Assembly (NCBI GenBank): GCA_964392345.1
Contig: CAYMPQ010000050.1
Coordinates: 1-12,697, forward strand
Length of the DNA: 12,697 nt
Reading direction: 5' to 3'
DNA from: JAUVXY01 sp964392345
GTDB taxonomy: Bacteria > Actinomycetota > Humimicrobiia > Humimicrobiales > Humimicrobiaceae
Shown: one piece after another, positions 6,188-12,697 of the stretch
Position numbering within the stretch: position 1 is the first letter of the stretch
Layout of the letters: every line of letters starts with the position of its first letter
The notes under the pieces: generated by a model
What the model saw: only the letters and a program-made list of their open reading frames with translations
Told to the model about the DNA's origin: nothing
The model's database searches: none
Position numbers and translations under genes: made by a program

Positions 6188-7746
6188 TCAATCAGGCATG
6201 CTGCTGAATGGCTGCAGATATTTTTGGTTTTCTTCATAAGTTATTATCCCAAAATAAGGAGTGATCTCTGAAGNNNNNNNNNNNNNNNNNNNNNNNNNNN
6301 NNNNNNNNNNNNNNNNNNNNNNNNNNNNNNNNNNNNNNNNNNNNNNNNNNNNNNNNNNNNNNNNNNNNNNNNNTATTTTTGGTTTTCTTCATAAGTTATT
6401 ATCCCAAAATAAGGAGTGATCTCTGAAGTTTTCAGCTCGGCTGCTATGCTGTATTTTCCAGCTTTAATTTCTATTTCTATTTTTGAATCTGGCTCTAATT
6501 TCTCTATTCTGTATTCCGGTCCATCAAAATATACGGTTAAGTCAAAACTTGTGTTGTTTTCAACGACAAGCCTGCTCATCTCGGGGCTATATATTTTTCT
6601 GGTTGGCTCTGGCTGTTTAATTTCATCGTGGCTTGAAGAAGTTATAATTTTTGTTTTACAGTTAACTATATACTGAGTAAATTCTTCTTCAAACTCAGGG
6701 TTATAATCAATGGCAGCATTGCAGATAAAAAGAGCTTTCTCGTACTCACATTGCTGGTACATATTCTTTGCAGTATCCTTGAGAATATCCGGGGGAACAT
6801 CAGAAAATATTTTTTCTTTGTAGTAATTTAACATATAGCCGTAGTTGTTTTGATATTCCAAGTCTAATATTTTTAAGAATTCTTCAACACTCTCTTTATG
6901 TTTATGGCTGTTTTTTAATTCCATGGATTTGTCAATGTAAGTACTAAATAAAAGCAAATTTGCATCGGCAGCGCATTTACTCTCAGGGTAGCTGTTGATA
7001 ATATTTGTCAGGATTTTGATTGCACTGTCCAAATCATTGTTGTACCTGTAGCATTTAGCTGTATTGTACAAATACTCAGGAATCTTGTATGTTGAAATAA
7101 AGGCTTCGTTAGTGTCTGGGAAATTAACGATAATATCACTGAGAATCTCAATTGCGCTTAGATAATTCCCTGCTGATTCTGTGTATTTTTTTTCATTGTA
7201 ATAATTTTCAGCTAATTTTAAATAACAATCAGCAAAAATATTTTTAATTTCAAAATCGGAAGATTGGATTATGTTTTGGTCTATTGCTTTTTCAAAATAT
7301 AAAATTGCTTTTTTATAGTTACCACCATAATAGTAAGCATATGAAATATTTTCCAGGGAATCATCTGCATACTTGCTATTGGGGTAGTCATCTAAAATTA
7401 TTTTAAATTTATCTATTGATTCAGTATACTGCGTGGCATCAAAATTTTTTTTTGCTTCATTATAAGCAGCGAATGGCCCAAAGATACTGGAGAGAATTAA
7501 ACCTGAAAGAAAAGTTATGAAGAACAGAATAAAAATGTAGCTTATTGCTGTTCTTTTAACAAAATTAAACACAGCAAGAATTAAACTTGCAACAATTATT
7601 ATGATGCTTATAGGCGGCAATAAATCCCAGAATTTACCCTTGTCTAAATACAGCAAACATCCCAAACCAATTGTAGCCAGAGTAAATAATACTGCAAAGA
7701 AAATAGCTGTCGGCCCGACCCTGCCCCTTCTTCTATATGTATGCAT
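6188..7746 (-). CDS. Membrane-anchored TPR protein, interrupted by an assembly gap
   Basis: The basic N-terminus (RRRGR) is followed by three membrane helices (about 12-33, 43-63 and 68-90), which should place the remainder outside the cytoplasm. Residues about 93-365 are tetratricopeptide-like helical repeats of the kind seen in periplasmic assembly factors (for example YTESIDKFKIILDDYPNSKYADDS and YKKAILYFEKAI). After a linker, residues about 392-467 form a beta-rich domain (VVENNTSFDLTVYFDGP, then AGKYSIAAEL). The 100 N at 6274-6373 fall near the 3' end, and the two flanks share 55 identical bases. Collapsing them (joining 6273 to 6429) gives an uninterrupted frame of 1404 bases, 467 residues, ending ENQKYLQPFSSMPD with TGA at 6190-6188. 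Read literally through the Ns, the frame shifts and gives a false tail. No ribosome binding site is seen before the ATG. It is probably a scaffold or protein-interaction protein at the cell surface; the specific role is unknown. Confidence 0.85.
6219..6273 (+). repeat. 55-base direct repeat, left copy, flanking the gap
   Basis: These 55 bases are identical to 6374-6428 and abut the left edge of the N run. This copy continues naturally into the C-terminal codons and stop of the TPR gene on the minus strand. It is best read as a contig-end overlap, not a biological repeat. Confidence 0.95.
6274..6373. other. Assembly gap of exactly 100 N
   Basis: This is a run of 100 undetermined bases, the conventional length for a gap of unknown size. 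The sequence immediately to its left (6219-6273) is identical to that immediately to its right (6374-6428), so the gap is probably not real missing DNA but an unmerged overlap between two contigs. Confidence 0.97.
6374..6428 (+). repeat. 55-base direct repeat, right copy, flanking the gap
   Basis: These 55 bases are identical to 6219-6273 and abut the right edge of the N run. Here the sequence is part of the beta-domain of the TPR protein (SEITPYFGIITYEENQK region). The identity is exact, as expected of an assembler overlap. Confidence 0.95.
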
Positions 7747-7854
7747 AAAATTTATTTATTATTTGTGTTAATTAAAAGTCTCTCTGGATTAATGACCATG
7801 TTTGTTATGATATTAGCATAAAATTTTATTGCATTGAATAGAGAAGGAATACTG

Positions 7855-8439
7855 TTACTGTATGGAGCGGTTAAGCGTTTTTTCATTTTTAATTTCCATC
7901 ACAAGAGTATCCCAGTACTTTCCATCATAAAAATGGTTTTTCTTTAGAACCTTTTTTCCTTTAAAACCACATTTTTTATATAGTTTTATTGCCCGGTGAT
8001 TATATTTATAGACATTCAGTTCAATGCAGTTCAGATTTAATTTATTAAATGCAAAATCAATCAGATTATTTACAGCATCTAATCCATAGCCCTTATTCCA
8101 ATATTTTTTTTCGCCGATTACTATACCCAGCTCACAACTTTTCTCTATACAGTTAATCTTACGCAGGTCGCAATTCCCGATATGCACATGGTTGTCTTTC
8201 GTATCTATGGCAAAGACAATATCTTTTTGGGAATTCTGGACTCTTCTAAACCACTGGATTTCATGTTCTATTGTAAGGTTCTTAAAATCCTGGCTCAAAA
8301 ATTTATTAACGCATGGATCTTTAAGCCACACCAAAGATTTATCTAAATCTTTTTTTTCCAGTTTTCTTAAAATAGTTTTTCTTCCGGTGATATTATTTTT
8401 CAAATAAATATCAGGGTATTTTTCATTAACGGCGAACAT
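7855..8439 (-). CDS. GNAT family N-acetyltransferase, RimJ/RimL-like
   Basis: This 194-residue cytoplasmic enzyme is predicted to transfer an acetyl group from acetyl-CoA to an amine. It has the RimJ/RimL-type layout: an N-terminal LRKLEKKDLDKSLVWLKDP, then motif A with the acetyl-CoA pyrophosphate loop (ELGIVIGEKKYWNKGYGLDAV, about 103-123; the NKGYG stands for Q/RxxGxG/A), then motif B (ELNVYKYNHRAIKLYKKCGF, about 140-159), then a final strand DTLVMEI. The phenotype-like pattern SxxWLxD followed by FLS is also seen in sugar-amine acetyltransferases of surface polysaccharide pathways, but no such genes are nearby, so the substrate is open. No ribosome binding site is apparent before the ATG. 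The gene sits 126 bases downstream of the slipin gene and 108 bases upstream of the TPR gene, probably as its own unit. Confidence 0.88.
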   Translation of the reverse strand: MFAVNEKYPDIYLKNNITGRKTILRKLEKKDLDKSLVWLKDPCVNKFLSQDFKNLTIEHEIQWFRRVQNSQKDIVFAIDTKDNHVHIGNCDLRKINCIEKSCELGIVIGEKKYWNKGYGLDAVNNLIDFAFNKLNLNCIELNVYKYNHRAIKLYKKCGFKGKKVLKKNHFYDGKYWDTLVMEIKNEKTLNRSIQ

Positions 8440-8565
8440 TTGTTTGCTTAAAAAATTAGATGCCTTAACTCTGTCACTTACAGCAACATGGTTTGTTTAT
8501 ACTAAAATTACCAATTTTATATTTGATGGCTAAGAAATATTAAATGTTCCTTAATCTGGCACCGA

Positions 8566-9354
8566 TTAACTTTTATCTTTGGCGCTGCTGCCAATACTTC
8601 CAATCTTATCCAAAAAAGTGCTGATAAAATCCACAGGCACAGGGAATACAATAGTTGAATTTTGTTCGGTTGCTATTTCCCTGAGGGTTTGTAAAAATCT
8701 CAGCTGAACAGATATCGGGAACTCGCCAAGGACTTTTGCTGCTTCGGATAATTTTTCAGAAGCCTGAAATTCTCCTTCTGCATTTATAACCTTAGCTCTT
8801 CTTTCCCTCTCTGCTTCTGCTTGTTTTGCCATTGCTCTTTGCATGGTTTGAGGAAGTTCTACATCTTTTATTTCCACAGTAGAAACTTTTACCCCCCATG
8901 GGTCTGTCTGCTCATCTATTATAGACTGAAGCTCTTTATTGATTTTTTCTCTTTTTGAAAGTAAGTCATCCAGTTCTGCCTGCCCCAATATGCTTCTTAG
9001 AGTAGTTTGTGCTATTTGTGAAGTTGCAACAACATAGTTCTCTATTTCTACAATAGCTTTTCCGGGGTCCATTACTCTAAAATATACTACTGCATTTACT
9101 TTTACAGGCACATTGTCTCTTGTTATAACATCTTGAGGCGGAACATCCATTGTAACCGTACGAAGACTAACTCTTACCATCTTATCTACAAAAGGGATTA
9201 TTAAAAATATTCCGGGGCCTTTTGCACCTCTAAGCCTGCCAAATCTAAATATTACTCCTCTTTCATACTCTTTAAGGATTTTAATAGCAGAGCCAAGAAT
9301 TATTACAACAAAAATTGCGGCAATCACTATTGCCATTGTAGTTCCTACATACAT
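8566..9354 (-). CDS. Slipin / stomatin-like SPFH protein, partner of NfeD
   Basis: This 262-residue membrane scaffold protein has one N-terminal membrane helix (about 6-27) and then the SPFH domain (KEYERGVIFRFGRLRGAKGPGIF through VDKMVRVSLRTVTMDVPPQ, about 28-190). A charged coiled-coil segment rich in Ala, Glu and Arg (about 172-205) drives oligomerisation. The C-terminal hydrophobic stretch NSTIVFPVPVDF (232-243) sits where the archaeal slipin PH1511 is cut by its NfeD-type protease. A strong ribosome binding site (AAGGAGG, minus strand, 9366-9360) lies 5 bases before the ATG. It lies 140 bases downstream of nfeD in the same direction, the conserved nfeD-slipin order. The spacer leaves room for a separate promoter. 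The family call is very secure. Members organise membrane domains and modulate membrane proteases or channels. Confidence 0.95.
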   Translation of the reverse strand: MYVGTTMAIVIAAIFVVIILGSAIKILKEYERGVIFRFGRLRGAKGPGIFLIIPFVDKMVRVSLRTVTMDVPPQDVITRDNVPVKVNAVVYFRVMDPGKAIVEIENYVVATSQIAQTTLRSILGQAELDDLLSKREKINKELQSIIDEQTDPWGVKVSTVEIKDVELPQTMQRAMAKQAEAERERRAKVINAEGEFQASEKLSEAAKVLGEFPISVQLRFLQTLREIATEQNSTIVFPVPVDFISTFLDKIGSIGSSAKDKS

Positions 9355-9494
9355 TCAGACCTCCTTGTTGGTTATTAATGAAGCTTATTATTAATAAATA
9401 GTCATAATTTTTAAATGGCACTTAATAAAATTTGATTAAGTTGCAACATTGTATGGATATTATTCTACAGCATATTTAAATTTTATGCATTAAA

Positions 9495-10931
9495 CTATTT
9501 TTCGGTGGGATGATCTTTTGTATTTTCATTTTTTGCTTTTTTAACATGCAGGGTTAAACCGTCAATAGATATAACCAAAACTTTTTCACCTTTTTTAATT
9601 CTTTCGCTGTCCTCAGACAGCGCTTTCCAGATTTCTCCATGAATCTTAATCTGGCCGACTGGTTCTAAAACTTCCAGGACCTCACCTTTTTCTCCAATAA
9701 GGCCTGACTTTCCTGTAACAGGTTTTGTTTTGTGAACTTTGTACACTGCTCTGATTGCAATAATTAAAAACCCTGATATTACAGCAGTTATACCTATTAT
9801 TAAGCTTGTAGCTATTTTAAGATAAGGAGCATCTGAATCAATAAGCAAAAAAGATCCTAAAAGCATAGAGGCAATACCTGCTATAGACATTATTCCTCCT
9901 AACCCGAGTTTTACATCCAGTATAAACAAAATTATTGCTAAAATAATTAAGCCGAGGCCGGCATAATTTATCGGAAGGATGCTAAAAGAATATAACCCCA
10001 ATATTATAAAGATAACACCTATTGCTCCAGAAATGCCCAAGCCAGGCTGAGAAAATTCATAGATTATGCCAAATATTCCTATCATAAATAACAGATATGC
10101 TATATTAGGGTTGGATATTATATGCAGAAACCTGGATACAAAACTCATTTCAATTTTTTCTGTCATAGCTGCCGCACTGTTTAAAAGAAAGGTATTGTTT
10201 TGTTTTTCCAGGGTTTTACCATCAATCTTTTCCAGGAGTTCCTCTAAACCGGAAGCAGTAAAATCTATTACTTCCAGCTCTAAAGCCTCCATGGAAGTAA
10301 TAGAGACACTTTCCCTGACTGCCTTTTCTGCCCAATCAGCATTTCTGCCTTTAGAATGAGCAAGATTTATTATAAATGAAACAGAGTCATTTACTACTTT
10401 ATCCATCATCTCTTCTGATATTTGTTCCTCACCTCCTAAATTTACCGGGTGAGCAGCGCCTATGCTTGTACCCGGGCTCATAACAGCTATATCGCTTGCA
10501 TAAGTTATAAATACTCCTGCTGAAGCAGCTCTTGATCCCTCAGGGTAAACAAAAACTATTACCGGGATACTGGCGTTCAGCATGTTTTTTACGATATCTC
10601 TCATTGAATCTTCCAGCCCCCCGGGAGTGTCCATTGTTATAATAAGGCCATAATTAGCTATTTGTGATTTGTCCAGGCACTTTTTTACATAGTTGGAGAT
10701 AGAAGGATCTATTATTCCTTCTATGTTGCAGACATAAAAGTTAGTAATCTCTTTGGTGCCACCTTCTTCTAATAGATAGATGTTTCTTATTCTGTCACCA
10801 GCTTTGACACCTGTGCAGGAGCTGCTGCCGGCTGAGATTTTTTGGGGCTGCAATAATAAAAATATTGTTGCAAGAAGTAAAAAAAATATTATGAATAAAT
10901 AGTTTTTTTTATACTTTTTTATTTTTATCAT
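9495..10931 (-). CDS. nfeD: NfeD family membrane-bound serine protease (long form)
   Basis: This 478-residue long-form NfeD is secreted or anchored by an N-terminal hydrophobic segment (about 10-28, basic before it). Residues about 63-230 form a ClpP-class protease domain, with MDTPGGLEDSM (100-110) and RAASAGVFI carrying the nucleophile Ser137. Lys178 in MMDKVVND lies 41 residues later, the same spacing as the Ser97/Lys138 dyad I recall for archaeal PH1510. GRNADWAEKAVRES (195-208) is another family hallmark. Residues about 268-400 are several membrane helices, and residues about 405-465 are the OB-fold NfeD domain (GLIGEKGEVLEVLEPVGQIKIHGEIWKA). It degrades the C-terminus of slipin in characterised homologues, and the slipin gene follows directly. 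A perfect TATAAT is found 36 bases upstream. Confidence 0.95.
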   Translation of the reverse strand: MIKIKKYKKNYLFIIFFLLLATIFLLLQPQKISAGSSSCTGVKAGDRIRNIYLLEEGGTKEITNFYVCNIEGIIDPSISNYVKKCLDKSQIANYGLIITMDTPGGLEDSMRDIVKNMLNASIPVIVFVYPEGSRAASAGVFITYASDIAVMSPGTSIGAAHPVNLGGEEQISEEMMDKVVNDSVSFIINLAHSKGRNADWAEKAVRESVSITSMEALELEVIDFTASGLEELLEKIDGKTLEKQNNTFLLNSAAAMTEKIEMSFVSRFLHIISNPNIAYLLFMIGIFGIIYEFSQPGLGISGAIGVIFIILGLYSFSILPINYAGLGLIILAIILFILDVKLGLGGIMSIAGIASMLLGSFLLIDSDAPYLKIATSLIIGITAVISGFLIIAIRAVYKVHKTKPVTGKSGLIGEKGEVLEVLEPVGQIKIHGEIWKALSEDSERIKKGEKVLVISIDGLTLHVKKAKNENTKDHPTEK

Positions 10932-10967
10932 TTTTCTCTAACTATGAGCAATTTCTATGCTGTTAAT

Positions 10968-10973
10968 ATTATA
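10968..10973 (-). promoter_or_regulatory. Candidate -10 element for nfeD
   Basis: A perfect TATAAT (minus strand, 10973-10968) lies 36 bases before the nfeD ATG, in the spacer after the NIL-ferredoxin gene. The -35 region is poor (TCCTTT at 17 bases). The position suggests that nfeD and slipin are transcribed separately from the DUF39 operon. Confidence 0.3.
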
Positions 10974-11090
10974 CAATAAGTTAGGAAAATAAAGGACAAG
11001 AACTAATTCCGAAGATTTGTTGCAGGGCTGGTTTTGTCGGAATGCGGTTTTTTAAAGATAAGCCTGGAATTATTAATGAGTAAAGATGAA

Positions 11091-11498
11091 TTAAATTGTT
11101 AACTTTATTGCCTGTACCGGACAGGCATTAAGACAAAGTCCGCATAAAATGCATTTGTCTTTTTCAAAAATTAATTTATAGCTCTGCTTGTCTAAACTTA
11201 GAGCTTTTGTAATACAGAGAGAGGTACATAAGCCGCAATGAACACACTGGTCTTTGTCAAGTATTATATCCTTTGCTGCTTCCTGTACGGATATTTGTTC
11301 TTTGATTAAGTACTTGATTCCCCTTTCAATTTGATCTTTGCTACCTTTAACTTCGATTAGCATCTTTCCTTCCATATCAGGGGTTATCTCTGCCCGCAAT
11401 ATATTAAATTCCAGGTCAAAGTCCTTGACTAATTTGTAGGCAATAGGTTTTGTAACTCTATTTTCTGGAAAAGTTAACACAATTTTTCTAGTAGTCAT
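11091..11498 (-). CDS. NIL domain / two [4Fe-4S] ferredoxin protein of the homocysteine synthesis system
   Basis: This 135-residue cytoplasmic protein has two parts. Residues about 3-75 are a NIL domain (KIVLTFPENRVTKPIAYKLVKDF and onward), a small ligand-binding module also found in methionine ABC importers. Residues about 80-135 are a dicluster ferredoxin: Cys85, Cys88, Cys91 and Cys95 in the first motif, where the usual proline after the last Cys is Ile, and Cys116, Cys119, Cys122 and Cys126-Pro in the second. It overlaps the DUF39 gene by 4 bases (ATGA), so the two are translationally coupled, and a GGGAGGAAG ribosome binding site lies within the end of that gene. The equivalent Methanosarcina pair (MA1821/MA1822) is required for homocysteine formation from aspartate semialdehyde and sulfide. 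The ferredoxin part is inferred to supply electrons or handle sulfur. Confidence 0.93.
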   Translation of the reverse strand: MTTRKIVLTFPENRVTKPIAYKLVKDFDLEFNILRAEITPDMEGKMLIEVKGSKDQIERGIKYLIKEQISVQEAAKDIILDKDQCVHCGLCTSLCITKALSLDKQSYKLIFEKDKCILCGLCLNACPVQAIKLTI

Positions 11499-12664
11499 TG
11501 TGCTTCCTCCCGGCTCAGAATATCTAAATTATTTATTTTCTCCTCTGATGGCAGGGGAGCTACACAAGATGTTAGATAAAATTTACCTTCTGTTATCCAG
11601 CTTTTGAGTACATTTGCGATTTCTTTTGCTTTATAATAACTTGAGATGGATCCTGTTTGGACGTTCTTACCATTTATTTTAATTTTTCCGCTTTTGAGCT
11701 GCTTGTAATTTATTTTTCCACATGAGGGTTTATTTCTTCTTTGAATAGAGTAGTCAATAATTTCGGTATATATGTCTTCATCTTTTATTTTTAGAAATTC
11801 TACCATTTCCTCATCCAGCACCGGGATAGGAATGCCAACTCCTATAAAGAGCGTAACCCCATAGCCATAAAATGTACAAGCCTTTATGTAGTTAGTGGAC
11901 ATATGTTTTAAGTTCCCTATTAATGCTAAAGTTCCTCCCGGACCAACAGGGGTTCCATTCGGGAGCCTTTCTTTGCCGGGGTTATGCTGAGTCCCACACC
12001 ATGCTACAAATCCTTGCGCTCCTCCTAAGAAGATTTTCGTTCCTATCCCAATTGTTCTGAAATAGGGGTCATTAAGCAATGGATTGAGCTGGCCAGCGCT
12101 TGAAAAAGTAACATTTCCAAAATGTGGAAGGAGCTTACCCATGTATGTGTAAATAGTCCTGCTGGAGGAGTTTGTTGCAGCCGCATAATTCTGGTAAGCA
12201 TTCCTTGGGTTGTAAAGATATGCCTGATTGATAGTTTCTTTGGTGATATATGTTTTTATTTCTTTTCTGGGATAACAATCTGTTCCATGAGCAGTTGCTC
12301 TTAATTCAACAGGCTTTCCTGCTATTAGATCTTCTATAACATAAGATCCCCCATAATTTGCATCTTCAATTTCTGATAGTTCAGTTGCACCAATATAAGC
12401 ATCTACAGCAGCAAGGCCAGCATATGCCGGAACATCGTTTAACCATACTTTCGTCATTTTTATTGGGGGGTCAGAGTGACCAAAATTTAAAAAAGCACCG
12501 GATGAACACATTGGCCCAAATGTTGCAGTAGTAACAACATCAATGTCTCTTGCTGTTTTTTTTATGCCGTTTTTATCAACATAATCTATTATTTCTTCGG
12601 CATTCAGCACCACTACATTGCCACTTTTTATCTTTTCATTAATTTCTTCAATTGTTTTTGACAT
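11495..12664 (-). CDS. DUF39 (COG1900) homocysteine biosynthesis protein
   Basis: This 389-residue cytoplasmic protein belongs to the DUF39/HcyBio family, which in Methanosarcina acetivorans makes homocysteine from aspartate semialdehyde and sulfide, replacing the O-acetylhomoserine or cystathionine routes in anaerobes. The family motifs are clear: TATFGPMCSSGAFLNFGHS with Cys53, GTDCYPRKE with Cys130, and the glycine-rich GGAQGFVAWCGTQHNPG with Cys223. Further cysteines are Cys263, Cys315 and Cys367. Cys53 and Cys130 lie in the most conserved blocks and are the best candidates for persulfide or thiol chemistry. The protein ends soon after the core and has no C-terminal CBS pair such as some family members carry. 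It heads an operon with the NIL-ferredoxin. No ribosome binding site is visible. TATAAA lies 6 bases before the ATG, compatible with a very short or absent leader. Confidence 0.94.
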   Translation of the reverse strand: MSKTIEEINEKIKSGNVVVLNAEEIIDYVDKNGIKKTARDIDVVTTATFGPMCSSGAFLNFGHSDPPIKMTKVWLNDVPAYAGLAAVDAYIGATELSEIEDANYGGSYVIEDLIAGKPVELRATAHGTDCYPRKEIKTYITKETINQAYLYNPRNAYQNYAAATNSSSRTIYTYMGKLLPHFGNVTFSSAGQLNPLLNDPYFRTIGIGTKIFLGGAQGFVAWCGTQHNPGKERLPNGTPVGPGGTLALIGNLKHMSTNYIKACTFYGYGVTLFIGVGIPIPVLDEEMVEFLKIKDEDIYTEIIDYSIQRRNKPSCGKINYKQLKSGKIKINGKNVQTGSISSYYKAKEIANVLKSWITEGKFYLTSCVAPLPSEEKINNLDILSREEAQ

Positions 12665-12697
12665 AATATATTTATAAAAATAATAGATTAACTTAGT

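Noticed and set aside
6244..6373. Literal translation of the TPR gene through the Ns to a stop at 6244 (500 residues).
   Set aside because: The 155-base offset between the duplicated flanks shifts the frame, so the last residues are the repeated segment read in a wrong frame. The collapsed version gives a consistent frame and stop at 6188.
8503..8519. Perfect 7-base-stem, 3-base-loop palindrome (TAAAATT / AATTTTA) between slipin and the acetyltransferase.
   Set aside because: The stem is A/T only and no T-run follows on the minus strand, so it is not a credible terminator. Such palindromes are expected by chance in AT-rich spacers.
9420..9440. Short inverted repeat CTTAAT / ATTAAG in the nfeD-slipin spacer, considered as a terminator.
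   Set aside because: The stem is only six mostly A/T pairs with no following T-tract on the minus strand.
10066..10359. Open frame of 97 codons on the plus strand.
   Set aside because: It is antisense to the NfeD protease and membrane domains, with no motif and no convincing start signal.
1..12697. Search for CRISPR arrays, insertion sequences, tRNA genes, phage or toxin-antitoxin modules.
   Set aside because: No regularly spaced repeats, transposase or integrase motifs, or cloverleaf-like sequences were seen. The only exact long repeat is the assembly overlap at the gap.

Overview
The window is an AT-rich bacterial chromosome segment, most likely from a metagenome-assembled genome of an anaerobe. 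The strongest lifestyle clues are the DUF39 (COG1900) plus NIL/ferredoxin pair, a sulfide-dependent homocysteine synthesis system found in anaerobes, and a free single-cluster ferredoxin. The gene content would fit a low-GC Clostridia-like lineage, Atribacterota or a deep anaerobic actinobacterial lineage. The sequence alone does not settle which. There is no rRNA, tRNA, CRISPR array, transposon or phage gene.

Layout. (1) Plus strand, left edge to 1810: the end of one ABC-2 permease, a second complete ABC-2 permease and a small two-helix membrane protein, forming the tail of an export operon whose ATPase should lie to the left. (2) 2114-2833, plus: ribulose-phosphate 3-epimerase, ending tail to tail with a 4-base overlap against (3) a minus-strand Na/Pi-cotransporter-like protein with a PhoU-like C-terminus (2830-4443), behind which lies a minus-strand ferredoxin (4616-4807). 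(4) Plus strand, 5061-6170: an AAG/MPG-type 3-methyladenine DNA glycosylase and an unrecognised 140-residue helical protein. The ferredoxin and the glycosylase are divergent, across a 253-base spacer with phased A/T tracts. (5) Minus strand, 6188 to 12664: a membrane-anchored TPR protein broken by an assembly gap, a GNAT acetyltransferase, a slipin (stomatin/SPFH), its partner membrane protease NfeD, and the NIL-ferredoxin/DUF39 homocysteine pair.

How the genes work together. Three functional units can be defended: the export ABC permeases, NfeD with slipin (serine protease and its membrane-scaffold partner), and DUF39 with NIL-ferredoxin (aspartate semialdehyde plus sulfide to homocysteine, with the ferredoxin as redox or sulfur partner). 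The other genes are single housekeeping or accessory functions.

The most concrete discovery is technical. The 100-N gap at 6274-6373 is flanked by an identical 55-base sequence on both sides. This looks like a de Bruijn k-mer overlap that was not merged. Collapsing it removes 155 bases, restores one reading frame and gives the TPR protein a natural C-terminus ending at 6188 (467 residues). I did not find a convincing undescribed biological system. The novelty candidates are modest and scored accordingly.
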